DNA from: a virus | Virus record (IMG/VR): IMGVR_UViG_3300044858_000979 | Coordinates: 1-36,009 of that record | Length of the DNA stretch: 36,009 nucleotides | Strand: one strand, 5' to 3' | Shown: in pieces, positions 24,993-32,421 of the stretch | Layout of the letters: the number at the start of each line of letters is the position of its first letter | How positions within the stretch are numbered: position 1 is the first letter of the stretch | Notes under the pieces: generated by a model | Database searches by the model: none | What the model was told of the DNA's origin: nothing | What the model saw: the letters and a program-made list of their open reading frames with translations, nothing else | Translations under genes and position numbers: made by a program

Positions 24993-25490
24993 ATGTTATC
25001 AATCATATCAGGTCTATTAGGCATCGGCTCTTCTGCCTTACCAAGTTTATTAGGTTTCTTCCAACAGAAAGGTGACCAAAAGCATGAGATGGCTATGGCT
25101 CGTTTGCAGACAGAACGTGAAGCTGCTATGGCTGCTGCTGGCTTTGCATCACAAGAAAAGATTGAGGCTATTAAGCTAGAAGAAGTTGAAATGCAGACCT
25201 ATACGCAAGAGCGTGAGGCACTATATGCACATGACATGAAAATCATGGACAAGGCATCGCAATCAACTGTTGATCTAAACGCTAGAGTTCGTCCATACAT
25301 TGCATTTACCTTTGTTGGCTTGTTAGTTCTCGTAGACATAGTAGGTCTTGGCTGGGCTATCTATACTGGTGTAGAGTTTACAACGGCTATGGGCTTAGTA
25401 TTTTCTGATGACGAAATGGCTATAGTGTCCAGTATAATTGGTTTCTACTTTGGCTCACGTCAATGGGAAAAACATCGTGAAGGCAAGTAA
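24993..25490 (+). CDS. Holin-like protein (3TM/GTA type)
   Basis: The 165-aa protein begins with a hydrophobic, glycine-rich segment (LSIISGLLGIGSSALPSLLG), then a charged helix (about residues 25-90), and has two membrane spans at about 103-125 and 137-152. The pattern ARVRPYIAFTFVGLLVLVD and IIGFYFGSRQWEK matches the 3TM holin family found in gene transfer agents and many phages. It would make the membrane holes that release the lysozyme. The lysozyme start overlaps its end by 14 nt. Confidence 0.8.
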   Translation: MLSIISGLLGIGSSALPSLLGFFQQKGDQKHEMAMARLQTEREAAMAAAGFASQEKIEAIKLEEVEMQTYTQEREALYAHDMKIMDKASQSTVDLNARVRPYIAFTFVGLLVLVDIVGLGWAIYTGVEFTTAMGLVFSDDEMAIVSSIIGFYFGSRQWEKHREGK

Positions 25491-25974
25491 AGAATTAATT
25501 AAAATGTTGAAGCACCATGAAGGTGTGAGATACAAACCATACCAATGTCCGGCTAAACTCTGGACTATTGGTGTTGGTAGTGTTTTATATCCAGAACAGG
25601 CTAAAATACCATCAAGCATAGAAGGTATGGCTACTCGTAAAGCGTACCCTTTAAAGCCTGAAGACAACCGTAGATGGAGTGAGGAAGAAGTTGACAAGTT
25701 ATTGGCTAAGGATGTCGCACGATTTGAACGAGGGCTTGCCCGTTATTTACCTATACGACTTTCACAGAATGAATACGATGCTATTCTTAGCTTCTGCTTT
25801 AATCTTGGTCTTGGTACATTTCAGCGGTCAACACTCCGTCAGGCGCTTTTGCGTGGGGATAAAATTACGGCTATACAAAGTCTTCTCAAGTATAACAAAG
25901 CTGGTGGCAAGGTCTTAAAAGGCTTAGACAATAGACGTAAAGACGAAGCAGCATTATTTAATAAACAAGGATAA
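25477..25974 (+). CDS. Lysozyme / endolysin (GH24)
   Basis: This is a 165-aa GH24 muramidase that cuts the glycan chains of peptidoglycan. From the GTG at 25477 the catalytic set is E15, C24 and T30: the spacing E-x8-D/C-x5-T of T4-type lysozymes, here with Cys in the second place as in many phage members. The C-terminal half has SQNEYDAILSFCFNLGLGTF and the KVLKGLDNRRKDEAALF ending typical of the family. No signal or anchor sequence is visible at the N-terminus, so release should depend on the holin. The start overlaps the holin end by 14 nt. Confidence 0.92.
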   Translation: MKASKELIKMLKHHEGVRYKPYQCPAKLWTIGVGSVLYPEQAKIPSSIEGMATRKAYPLKPEDNRRWSEEEVDKLLAKDVARFERGLARYLPIRLSQNEYDAILSFCFNLGLGTFQRSTLRQALLRGDKITAIQSLLKYNKAGGKVLKGLDNRRKDEAALFNKQG

Positions 25975-25977
25975 GTT

Positions 25978-27678
25978 ATGGCATTAACACAAGAACAATT
26001 TATGCAATTAATGGGTGGCAAACGTGAGCCAATAACGTCATCTATTGCGTCTGTGTTAGATTTAATTAAAAAGCCATTAGACTACTATGCTGTAGATAAA
26101 CGAGTGCCATTAGTAGGCGGTCAATCAGCAGCAGACTTAATTGGTCTTACTGGTACACAGTCATTAGTACAAGACTTTAGCCAAGGCAAACCAATGATGC
26201 GTGATGGTATTGCTGACGAAAGATTTATTGATGCTGCCGGCATGATACCTATGATTAAACCTGCTGCCGTTGGTGTAGGACAGGCTGCTAAATATTTAGG
26301 TAAAGAGGCATTGCGACAAGTTGATACTGGTGCTGGTGTATTTGGTAAAATTGTTCCAGATATGAATATGTATGCTGTTCCAAATAATTCACCATTTGTT
26401 CCTAATGTTAAAGCAGGTGAAGAACTGATTGTTCATCATAATATACCAGCTACAGGCTTATTAAATGTAGATGAATTTGGTGGTAAATTAGCAGTACCAA
26501 GTTTAGGAATATCTAAATCATCAATGCCTTTAACTAATTTTGGTGAAATATCACTTATTGGTTCTAAAGAAATGGCTATTCCTTCTGCTAAAAATCCAGT
26601 ATGGTCATTTGATGCTTATACAAAAAGATTTCCAAAAATAGAGATGCAAGGAACAAAAGCCGGAGAACAAATTATTAAAAATGATTTTATAACTCCTTAT
26701 GGTAAATTTGCAGAAGAAAGAGATGTTATTAATGGTGTAAGTGAGCTTTCTAAAAATTTAAGAAATAATATAGATACAACATCTGGGAAAATAAGATATT
26801 TAGCAGATATTAAAGAACTGCCAAATCCAGATACTTTTAATTCTTATTATGATTTTTTAAATGCTGCAAGAGATAAATTTAGAAATTTAGAACAAACAAA
26901 TCCTAATTTTCAAGATAATTTTAATTTGTGGGCTAAAAATAAAATTACTAATTTAAACTCTACTGGGGAGTTTAAAGATGTTATCTATGCAGGAACAAAT
27001 AATCAAGGCAAACAAAAATATATTCCAGCAACTATGGATAATTTTATTAAGCAATTAAAAGGTGGAGCTGGTGAAGAAGGATTTAATTATGGATTAGCTC
27101 AAATGAGAGCAAAAGTTGCACCAAAATTTAAAACTTTATCAGATGTCAGTTCTGCTAGAAATCAAATTGTGTCTTCTGAAAAATTTAATGATATAAAAGA
27201 TTCATTAAATTCAGAGCATGATTATTTGTCTGATAAATTAACAGAAATTATTAATAAAAAAAGTGGAAGTTATTATTCAAGACAAACTGCTGATGCATTA
27301 TTGGAAGATTTATATACTGGTAAATACAATCCAAAAGATGAATTTAATAAAGAGTATGACGCTTTAATTCCAGCAAGCATTAAAAACAAAGCAAAGAAAG
27401 TAGCTTCACAATTAAAATCTATGCCTACTGAATACTTTGAAGCAAAACCACAAAGAGCTGTAGGATTAGAAGAATTTCAAGGAGCTATTATTCCAAAAGA
27501 AGCATCTAAAGAAACAAAAGATGTTTTAGCAAAATATGGTATTAAAGATATTTACGAATATGGAACACCAGAAGAAAGAATTAAATTATTCCAAAAGTTT
27601 GGTAATAAAATGTTTTCTGCTGGGTTTCCAGTAGGTGTTGGTAGTGGACTATTAGATAGTAAACAAAAAACTGATTAA
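25978..27678 (+). CDS. Large protein with polyvalent-protein-like domain
   Basis: The 566-aa protein starts like an internal virion protein (residues 1-110, with DYYAVDKRVPLVGGQSAADL). It continues with a domain (about 150-215) whose pattern resembles a domain of phage large polyvalent proteins: HHNIPATGLLNVDEFGGKLA, VPSLGISKSS, FGEISLIGS and NPVWSFDAYTKRFP. About 220-480 is helical and very rich in Lys and Asn. The DNA of this part is more AT-rich than the late genes before it, a sign of separate origin. It ends the rightward block, after the lysozyme. I infer a protein that is injected with the DNA to act on the host; the enzymatic role is unknown. Confidence 0.6.
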   Translation: MALTQEQFMQLMGGKREPITSSIASVLDLIKKPLDYYAVDKRVPLVGGQSAADLIGLTGTQSLVQDFSQGKPMMRDGIADERFIDAAGMIPMIKPAAVGVGQAAKYLGKEALRQVDTGAGVFGKIVPDMNMYAVPNNSPFVPNVKAGEELIVHHNIPATGLLNVDEFGGKLAVPSLGISKSSMPLTNFGEISLIGSKEMAIPSAKNPVWSFDAYTKRFPKIEMQGTKAGEQIIKNDFITPYGKFAEERDVINGVSELSKNLRNNIDTTSGKIRYLADIKELPNPDTFNSYYDFLNAARDKFRNLEQTNPNFQDNFNLWAKNKITNLNSTGEFKDVIYAGTNNQGKQKYIPATMDNFIKQLKGGAGEEGFNYGLAQMRAKVAPKFKTLSDVSSARNQIVSSEKFNDIKDSLNSEHDYLSDKLTEIINKKSGSYYSRQTADALLEDLYTGKYNPKDEFNKEYDALIPASIKNKAKKVASQLKSMPTEYFEAKPQRAVGLEEFQGAIIPKEASKETKDVLAKYGIKDIYEYGTPEERIKLFQKFGNKMFSAGFPVGVGSGLLDSKQKTD

Positions 27679-27683
27679 TCAGT
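27665..27683 (-). terminator. Terminator of the leftward block
   Basis: The 14-bp perfect palindrome ACTGATTAATCAGT (27670-27683) can form a 5-bp stem with the loop TTAA. On the minus strand it is followed by six T (complement of 27665-27670). It contains the stop codons of both convergent genes. The stem is AT-rich, so strength is uncertain. Confidence 0.5.
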
Positions 27684-28841
27684 AATCATACCTATGTCGC
27701 AGGTATGTCTTTCTATCTCGCCATACTCTTTATGTAAGATAATAGCGCACATATCACGACCAGCTCTGTAGCCTTGTCCTTGATGCCAAGCATCTCTTGC
27801 TGCCAATGTCCTAAAATACTCAACAACACCACCGTGATACTCTTTCACATCCTTGTGGTGTACGTGACCAACGTACCAATACCTAAACTTAGACCTTCCC
27901 CAGTCCTCTGACTTGTCTGCTGCCATGATAGACAACATATCTTTACCCTTAACTGTATCGCCATGCGTAGAGCCTATTAGCACCTTGCCAAACGTGTAGT
28001 ACCAGCAAACTGATGGTGATAGGTCAACTTCCATGCGTGGCTCATTATGAAAGTAACAGCTAATCATCAATGCTAGTGCATAAGATGAATGCCCATCGTG
28101 GTTACCTTTATTGATTCTGAATACCACCTTTTGATGCTTCTCTAGCAATCGTTTTAGGCAATAAATAATCGCACGTAGACCAACCTGCTGCACTTTTGCC
28201 CAGCGACCATCTACATCAAGCTGGTGACCAGAGGCGGTAATATTCTTTTGGTTGTCGGCATGGAACATATCGCCAAGGTTTAGTAGCAATGCCGTGTGTG
28301 AATTAGGTGAGCTTGCTATAAGCCTGTCTATTGCACTACAGGTTAAACGCTCTGCAATGTCCAAGTCAAAGTCATCGCCAGCATCTTGATGCCATGCGTA
28401 CAAGCCAAAGTGAGGGTCACCCATAGGAATGACTGTAAGAATGTTGTCAGAGCTAATTGCCGGTGGTGGAATCATTGGTGCTAGACCTTTGATGTCTTCT
28501 GCCAGCTCCGCAACAAAGTTACGAACTATCTCTTCTAGCTTGCTGTCATCTACCCTAGTCTTAACCCATTGCCCACTAGCCTTACCTTCAGCATTGTAGT
28601 AGGTAGACACACCACGAACTATAAACGGCTCTGGTGCTGCTCTAGTCATGTCGTGGTTAGGTGCGTAACCGGCTAGTGCTGCTTTAGCCTTTAAGCCACG
28701 AACAGCAACATCAACTACCGTAGCAGTTACATTAAAGAACTTAGCTGCTGCACGATTAGAATTAAGCTCACAAGACTTGGAGTAATACTGCCATTGTTTA
28801 TCAGTAGCGTACTGGGCTAATCTGTCATCTATGTCTGCCAT
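27675..28841 (-). CDS. Calcineurin-like metallophosphoesterase
   Basis: I chose the ATG at 28841 (MADIDDRL) because AAGGAT lies 6 nt before it; an upstream ATG at 28874 is less well placed. The 388-aa product has an N-terminal helical part (about residues 1-60, possibly DNA binding) and then the metal motifs in order: GDPHFG, GDMFHADN, GNHD, THGD and GHVHH. These are the five motifs of two-metal phosphoesterases. Such proteins are common in podovirus-like phages; the substrate is unknown, and nucleic acid or nucleotide is likely. Its stop shares the bases TTAA with that of the convergent gene. Confidence 0.88.
   Translation of the reverse strand: MADIDDRLAQYATDKQWQYYSKSCELNSNRAAAKFFNVTATVVDVAVRGLKAKAALAGYAPNHDMTRAAPEPFIVRGVSTYYNAEGKASGQWVKTRVDDSKLEEIVRNFVAELAEDIKGLAPMIPPPAISSDNILTVIPMGDPHFGLYAWHQDAGDDFDLDIAERLTCSAIDRLIASSPNSHTALLLNLGDMFHADNQKNITASGHQLDVDGRWAKVQQVGLRAIIYCLKRLLEKHQKVVFRINKGNHDGHSSYALALMISCYFHNEPRMEVDLSPSVCWYYTFGKVLIGSTHGDTVKGKDMLSIMAADKSEDWGRSKFRYWYVGHVHHKDVKEYHGGVVEYFRTLAARDAWHQGQGYRAGRDMCAIILHKEYGEIERHTCDIGMITD
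27687..27707 (+). terminator. Hairpin terminating the rightward block (candidate)
   Basis: A 7-bp stem, CATACCT (27687-27693) with AGGTATG (27701-27707), has the loop ATGTCGC and is followed by TCTTTCT. It lies inside the end of the metallophosphoesterase gene, just past the stop of the rightward gene. The T tract is imperfect. Confidence 0.4.
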
Positions 28842-28965
28842 ACATATCCTTATGTTTTTGTTTATTATATACATATTTAGAATAGTATGTAGATATAATT
28901 AACCCTACCACAATACCTAGTATAAAAGCCTCTTTGTAACACAAGATGTAGTCTAACGTGTACAT
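28825..28965 (-). CDS. Small membrane protein
   Basis: The ORF encodes 46 residues with one membrane span at about 14-27 (FILGIVVGLIISTY) and a basic tail rich in Lys, Tyr and His. AGAAGG lies 5 nt before the ATG. It overlaps the metallophosphoesterase start by 17 nt in another frame, and the upstream gene by 13 nt. Confidence 0.5.
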   Translation of the reverse strand: MYTLDYILCYKEAFILGIVVGLIISTYYSKYVYNKQKHKDMYGRHR

Positions 28966-29090
28966 TTTCGCCTTCTTTTAATGTAATTAATTAATGCTCT
29001 ACTTTTACTGCTAAACGATTTAAATCGCCTCATGCGACCATCAAAGTTAGGTTTACCAGTAGGCAGTTTATAAGGTCGGTATATCAGCAT
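28953..29090 (-). CDS. Small basic protein
   Basis: The ORF encodes 45 residues (start MLIYRPYKLPTGKPNFDGRM), with a strongly basic second half that has a KRRRK cluster near the end. It may bind nucleic acid. The binding site before the ATG is weak, and it overlaps both neighbours by 13-23 nt. It could be translated by coupling. Confidence 0.4.
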   Translation of the reverse strand: MLIYRPYKLPTGKPNFDGRMRRFKSFSSKSRALINYIKRRRKCTR

Positions 29091-29241
29091 ACTTTTCTTT
29101 CATTGCCTCAATGCCTCGCATAAGCAAAACTTCAAAGCCTAGCTGCATCAAGTACATCTTACCTTCTTCGTCTATGTCCAGCTCCGCAATACCGCTACCA
29201 TCTGGATGGTCTTTTATATCGCCTATCAATTCTATTTTCAT
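29068..29241 (-). CDS. Small acidic protein
   Basis: The ORF encodes 57 residues, starting MKIELIGDIKDHPDGSGIAE and ending in KYADIPTL. AGGATA lies about 7 nt before the ATG. It resembles small phage proteins of unknown function with an acidic beta/alpha layout. The 155 nt between this gene and the next upstream gene hold only a 7-bp inverted repeat TTTAGTT/AACTAAA at 29296-29312 and no gene I can support. Confidence 0.55.
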   Translation of the reverse strand: MKIELIGDIKDHPDGSGIAELDIDEEGKMYLMQLGFEVLLMRGIEAMKEKYADIPTL

Positions 29242-29396
29242 ATCTGTATCCTATGGTTTACAATCTGTCAGTTATGTTGCCGATAAGTAACAGGTTTTAG
29301 TTCAAAACTAAACTAAAAGTGTAGACTTACGCATAAAATTAAACTCAAACATCCGCCAAACCGACTTTATTGAACCGCTTTGCAAGATAGTAGCGA

Positions 29397-29621
29397 TTAA
29401 ATTGAAGTGCCAAGGTAAGTTGCCTTAACACCACCTGCAAATTGCACCTCTACAGCGCAGTCTTGACCTTTAGTTCCATGCATTAGTTTATATAATCCAA
29501 ATCCCATAGAAACAATACAGATAAGTAGCAATGTTGCTACAACTACGGTGGCTCTATCTACACTTGAATCTTTCTTGCAGTCGCAGTTACGACCTTGATT
29601 ACAGTTTTGATTGCACGGCAT
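29397..29621 (-). CDS. Small Cys-rich membrane protein
   Basis: The 74-aa protein starts with a cysteine-rich motif (MPCNQNCNQGRNCDCKK) and has one membrane span (about residues 24-43). A short mature domain with one Cys follows. The NCNQGRxCDC start is shared with small proteins in many phages of Gram-negative hosts; function unknown. AGGAG lies before the ATG. Confidence 0.65.
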   Translation of the reverse strand: MPCNQNCNQGRNCDCKKDSSVDRATVVVATLLLICIVSMGFGLYKLMHGTKGQDCAVEVQFAGGVKATYLGTSI

Positions 29622-29647
29622 ATTAATCTCCTATATAACGCATTGCG

Positions 29648-29902
29648 TTAAACGTCATCGTAGTGCAGACCATCGTTCCCATTTTGACCAATGGTATCTA
29701 CACGGTCTTCATTCCACCAGTTAAGTTCGCATCCTGTAAAGGCGCACTCTTTTGTACTTGCCAAATTTTTACCGCAAATGTTACATATTGGGTCTTTCTT
29801 CTTACGAAAGATACGGTCAAATCCTTCATCAAACTTTTGCTTTTGTTCTTTGCTGCCAATCTTACTTACTAGGCTATCTCCAGTTACAGGGTTGCTAGAC
29901 AT
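29648..29902 (-). CDS. Small protein with zinc-finger-like cysteines
   Basis: The 84-aa product has a charged N-terminal half (KEQKQKFDEGFDRIFRKKKD) and four Cys in the order CNIC then C-x5-C, probably one zinc site. The C-terminus is acidic. AGGAG precedes the ATG. No family is recognised. Confidence 0.6.
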   Translation of the reverse strand: MSSNPVTGDSLVSKIGSKEQKQKFDEGFDRIFRKKKDPICNICGKNLASTKECAFTGCELNWWNEDRVDTIGQNGNDGLHYDDV

Positions 29903-29916
29903 AGGTAAACTCCTTT

Positions 29917-30342
29917 TTAAATAGCATTTAATGCTTCACCATGTTGAGCGTGCCATTGGTGATGATGTTCTGAGCATAACCATCTTACATTTAACGGCTT
30001 TGCATAATCATCATGGTGAGCATCAACTTTTTCTTTGCCACACACCTCACACGGCTCTCTAAATAACTTTTTATTTCTAATTGCATTATTTATCATGCAA
30101 TGTGCTTTATATTTCTTTGGGTATTTTTCCCTATACTCTTTCAAGTATTCTTTGTTTTGCCTACTACCTCTAGCTCTGTCATAAGCAAGTATCTTTTCTC
30201 TGCTGGGGCTTTCGTGTCTATGAACATGGACATCTTTTTTAGTGCAAGTTTTGCATTTATTAAGATGCCCATCCTTCATTTGCCCATGTTTGTAATACTC
30301 TGTTAATGGCTTACTTTCACCACATTTAAAACAAGTTTTCAT
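29917..30342 (-). CDS. HNH endonuclease
   Basis: The 141-aa protein starts with a zinc ribbon (CFKC at residues 4-7, CKTC at 30-33) and a basic helical linker. The C-terminal HNH nuclease has CEVC (98-101), HHDD (109-112) and CSEHHHQWH (123-131). It is a free-standing homing-type nuclease in the leftward early block, next to ssb. Its GGGGG-type binding site is 4 nt before the ATG and can be paired in the upstream pseudoknot (30347-30395), which would limit translation. Confidence 0.85.
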   Translation of the reverse strand: MKTCFKCGESKPLTEYYKHGQMKDGHLNKCKTCTKKDVHVHRHESPSREKILAYDRARGSRQNKEYLKEYREKYPKKYKAHCMINNAIRNKKLFREPCEVCGKEKVDAHHDDYAKPLNVRWLCSEHHHQWHAQHGEALNAI

Positions 30343-30346
30343 ATTT

Positions 30347-30395
30347 CCCCCATATATTTATCAGTCCGTGGGGGTATGCTACACTAAAACGGACT
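30347..30395 (-). promoter_or_regulatory. Candidate pseudoknot hiding the HNH binding site
   Basis: On the minus strand the order of arms is AGTCCGT, CCCCCA, ACGGACT, TGGGGG. Stem 1 pairs 30389-30395 with 30363-30369 (7 bp). Stem 2 pairs 30369-30374 with 30347-30352 (6 bp). The arms are interleaved and share only base 30369, which defines an H-type pseudoknot. Stem 2 contains the G run that serves as ribosome binding site of the HNH gene. The whole region between the ssb stop and the HNH start is used. Confidence 0.5.
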
Positions 30396-30778
30396 TAATT
30401 AAAAGGTATATCTGACTCTACATCATCCATTGGGTCAGCCTTTGCTGCTGGTTTAGCTGCGCCACCTTCAGATTTTCCACCTAGTAAAGTTACGTCACCA
30501 ACACGGCACTCTAGGCTTGATTTTTCTGTGCCATCCTTTGCTTTGTATGGGCGCAAGCTAATCTCGCCTGTAATGCCTATTTGTGTGCCTTTTAAAAGCA
30601 TTGGCGCAAGTATTTCTGCACGTTTTCCCCAAAGATTACAATTCAACCATGTGGTCGTGGCTTTATCACCATAACCTGCAGTCAGCGATACTGAAAAGTT
30701 GCAGATTGCATCTTGGTTTGCCGTGTAACTTAATTTTGCGTCTTGTCCTAAGCGACCTGTTGCATTTAGATTGTTCAT
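30395..30778 (-). CDS. ssb: Single-stranded DNA-binding protein
   Basis: The 127-aa product is an OB-fold SSB: NATGRLGQDAKLSY (residues 4-17), then FSVSLTAGY, TTWLNCNLWGKRAEILAPML (about 42-61) and GEISLRPYKAKDGTEKSSLE. The C-terminal tail is alanine/lysine-rich and then acidic, ending DDVESDIPFN; the DIPF tip binds host repair and replication proteins, and here one Asn follows it. It protects single strands in replication and in the recombination carried out by the annealing protein and exonuclease upstream. Its leader shares 16 nt with that of the next gene upstream. Confidence 0.93.
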   Translation of the reverse strand: MNNLNATGRLGQDAKLSYTANQDAICNFSVSLTAGYGDKATTTWLNCNLWGKRAEILAPMLLKGTQIGITGEISLRPYKAKDGTEKSSLECRVGDVTLLGGKSEGGAAKPAAKADPMDDVESDIPFN

Positions 30779-30783
30779 TTTAT

Positions 30784-30799
30784 TTCCTTTAGTTTAGTT
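30784..30799 (-). repeat. Leader repeat before ssb
   Basis: TTCCTTTAGTTTAGTT on the plus strand is exactly repeated at 31045-31060. On the minus strand it gives AACTAAACTAAAGGAA, the ribosome binding site region of ssb. Confidence 0.8.
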
Positions 30800-31039
30800 T
30801 GTATGTAAATCTTGCAATTCTTTAATTGTTCTTGCTCGTTGCATTATCATAGCTTGAGCCATTTCATATGCTGAACAAGCTATTAAATCTCTATAGTCAT
30901 CTGCTGCACTAGCTTCAAAAACATCAGAAGTTTTGTCTGGGTTATCAGCACTTAAATACCATGTCTTCCATTCTTTGTAAGCTAACGGATAAGCTACTAA
31001 AGCACACTTATCTAAAAATTCAATTGTTTCTTTTTTCAT
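30794..31039 (-). CDS. Small protein in the recombination cluster
   Basis: The 81-aa helical protein (start MKKETIEFLDKCALVAYPLA, with KEWKTWYLSADNPDK and ending KELQDLHTN) is not recognised. It lies between ssb and the exonuclease gene, overlaps the latter by 4 nt and shares its leader repeat with ssb. It may modulate one of these proteins. Confidence 0.6.
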   Translation of the reverse strand: MKKETIEFLDKCALVAYPLAYKEWKTWYLSADNPDKTSDVFEASAADDYRDLIACSAYEMAQAMIMQRARTIKELQDLHTN

Positions 31040-31641
31040 TTTAGTTCCTTTAGTTTAGTTGTTAATTCTGATACTTCTGTTAAAAATAATTCTACTGCCT
31101 TCTCTGTTTCAGCGATGTACTCGTCATCACGATCCACACGTACTACAAACAATGCTAGGTTATCGCCTACTGTTGGACAGTAGCTAACAAAGTCACACCA
31201 CTTAGCACCGGTACAAGCCATTTGCCATTGCATCTGCGGTATGTACTTGCTAGGCGCTTTTCCGGATAGTAGCGTATCTACATGATTGGCTGCCGTAGGG
31301 CATTTAATCTCTACTAGACCATCAAGACCTACAAGACCATCTGGACTAGCGCCAGACATCTCAATGCTTGGGTGATCAATAAAGCCTACCTCGGTTACCG
31401 TAACACCTTGCTTAAACTCGTATGCTGCTCTGGCTAGTGGCTCAAGCTCAATGCCTCGCTCCATGTGTGAGTTAGTAAAGCCTTCCTCACGTTGACCTGT
31501 TAGACGTTGACACACAAGCTCCATGCGATAATTCTTACGACTAGCAGACTCACCTGTCTTGATGGTGGCTAACACGTCTGCAACACGACTGGCTGTTACC
31601 TTGCCAATGCGTGATTCAAACCATTCTTCTGTACCTTGCAT
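31036..31641 (-). CDS. YqaJ-type (lambda Exo-like) exonuclease
   Basis: The 201-aa product matches YqaJ/lambda exonuclease: EEWFESRIGKVTASRVADVL at the start, GIELEPLARAAYE (about residues 63-75), and the metal-binding core SGASPDGL with D101, then VEIKCP with E111 and K113. The QMQWQMACTG helix follows. It digests the 5' strand of double-stranded DNA to expose 3' ends for annealing by the protein at 31775-32299. The two, with SSB, make a complete strand-annealing recombination set. Confidence 0.92.
   Translation of the reverse strand: MQGTEEWFESRIGKVTASRVADVLATIKTGESASRKNYRMELVCQRLTGQREEGFTNSHMERGIELEPLARAAYEFKQGVTVTEVGFIDHPSIEMSGASPDGLVGLDGLVEIKCPTAANHVDTLLSGKAPSKYIPQMQWQMACTGAKWCDFVSYCPTVGDNLALFVVRVDRDDEYIAETEKAVELFLTEVSELTTKLKELK
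31045..31060 (-). repeat. Leader repeat, second copy
   Basis: This is an exact 16-nt copy of 30784-30799. On the minus strand it is the ribosome binding site region of the gene at 30794-31039, inside the end of the exonuclease gene. Confidence 0.8.
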
Positions 31642-31778
31642 TATCTAATCCTCGGCATTGGTTTTGAAAGTAGCCACTTGTGACCTAAATCTTTTAGAGC
31701 CTTTGCTATCTTAGCATCACGGTCTGCCATCTCTTTTTGGCTAGGTGGCTTTAATCCGTATAGTGATTTAATAATCAT
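31641..31778 (-). CDS. Small basic protein linking the recombination genes
   Basis: The ORF encodes 45 residues (start MIIKSLYGLKPPSQKEMADR, ending SKPMPRIR), basic and helical. It starts in an ATGA overlap with the annealing gene and its stop overlaps the exonuclease start (TAATG). Such exact coupling at both ends supports a real gene. A role in joining the two proteins is only a guess. Confidence 0.55.
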   Translation of the reverse strand: MIIKSLYGLKPPSQKEMADRDAKIAKALKDLGHKWLLSKPMPRIR

Positions 31779-32299
31779 GCTGCCTCCATAATTGATTTCA
31801 TTTCGCTAGCTGCCGATCTAATTATTGGTAGATAGCTTGGGTTAGATTTAGTCTGTAGCGTAACAGTATTAAACAATGCAGTTAACTCAGTTAATGTTTT
31901 AGCTGCACGAATTTTAGCAACATAGAACTCTACAGGCTCAAGTTTAACTGGTGCATTTTGTTGATGTATTGCATTGACTACTTCATTTGCTGATGCAAAC
32001 TCAGTACCACCAATACCAAACGATGCCAATGCACGACCAATTGCTGATGTTTCACAATTCTCAACGTAAGATGTTTTATTGATTTGGCTATTAGCTCTAA
32101 ACTCTTGAGCGTGACCGTTAGCAATTAAACGAGATTCTTCATTTAAGATGCCAGCTTCAACAATACATTCGTCAGCATCAATTTTAATGATTGTTGTTTT
32201 AATAGTGTACTCCGGATATTTCTCACGGAAACGATTGACACGGCTTGCTACTGTTTCATATTCTTTACCGTGTATGCTTACAAATCCTTGTTTTGACAT
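31775..32299 (-). CDS. Putative single-strand annealing protein (Rad52/ERF-like)
   Basis: The ATG at 32299 is favoured over a GTG at 32308 because AAGGGTG is 7 nt before it. The 174-aa product has the segment YETVASRVNRFREKYPEYTI (about residues 13-32), GHAQEFRANSQINKTSYVEN (66-85) and CETSAIGRALASFGIGGTEF (86-105). The SYVENCETSAIGRAL core is frequent in phage annealing proteins of the ERF/Rad52 group. It would pair strands exposed by the exonuclease. The gene order agrees with this reading. Confidence 0.75.
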   Translation of the reverse strand: MSKQGFVSIHGKEYETVASRVNRFREKYPEYTIKTTIIKIDADECIVEAGILNEESRLIANGHAQEFRANSQINKTSYVENCETSAIGRALASFGIGGTEFASANEVVNAIHQQNAPVKLEPVEFYVAKIRAAKTLTELTALFNTVTLQTKSNPSYLPIIRSAASEMKSIMEAA

Positions 32300-32300
32300 T

Positions 32301-32420
32301 TTATTCACCCTTAGTTAAAACTTCTAAATATTGTTCATATTCTTTCTTAGCACAATCTTGCAAATACTCTAGGTATTCTTCTAGCTCTATAAAATCTGTA
32401 TCTTGGCGATTGTCTTCCAT
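32301..32420 (-). CDS. Acidic microprotein
   Basis: The ORF encodes 39 residues, strongly acidic and helical (MEDNRQDTDFIELEEYLEYL at the start). It ends one base before the annealing gene start, so the pair is likely coupled. An acidic helix of this kind could mimic DNA or bind a host protein, which is only inference. Confidence 0.4.
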   Translation of the reverse strand: MEDNRQDTDFIELEEYLEYLQDCAKKEYEQYLEVLTKGE

Positions 32421-32421
32421 G

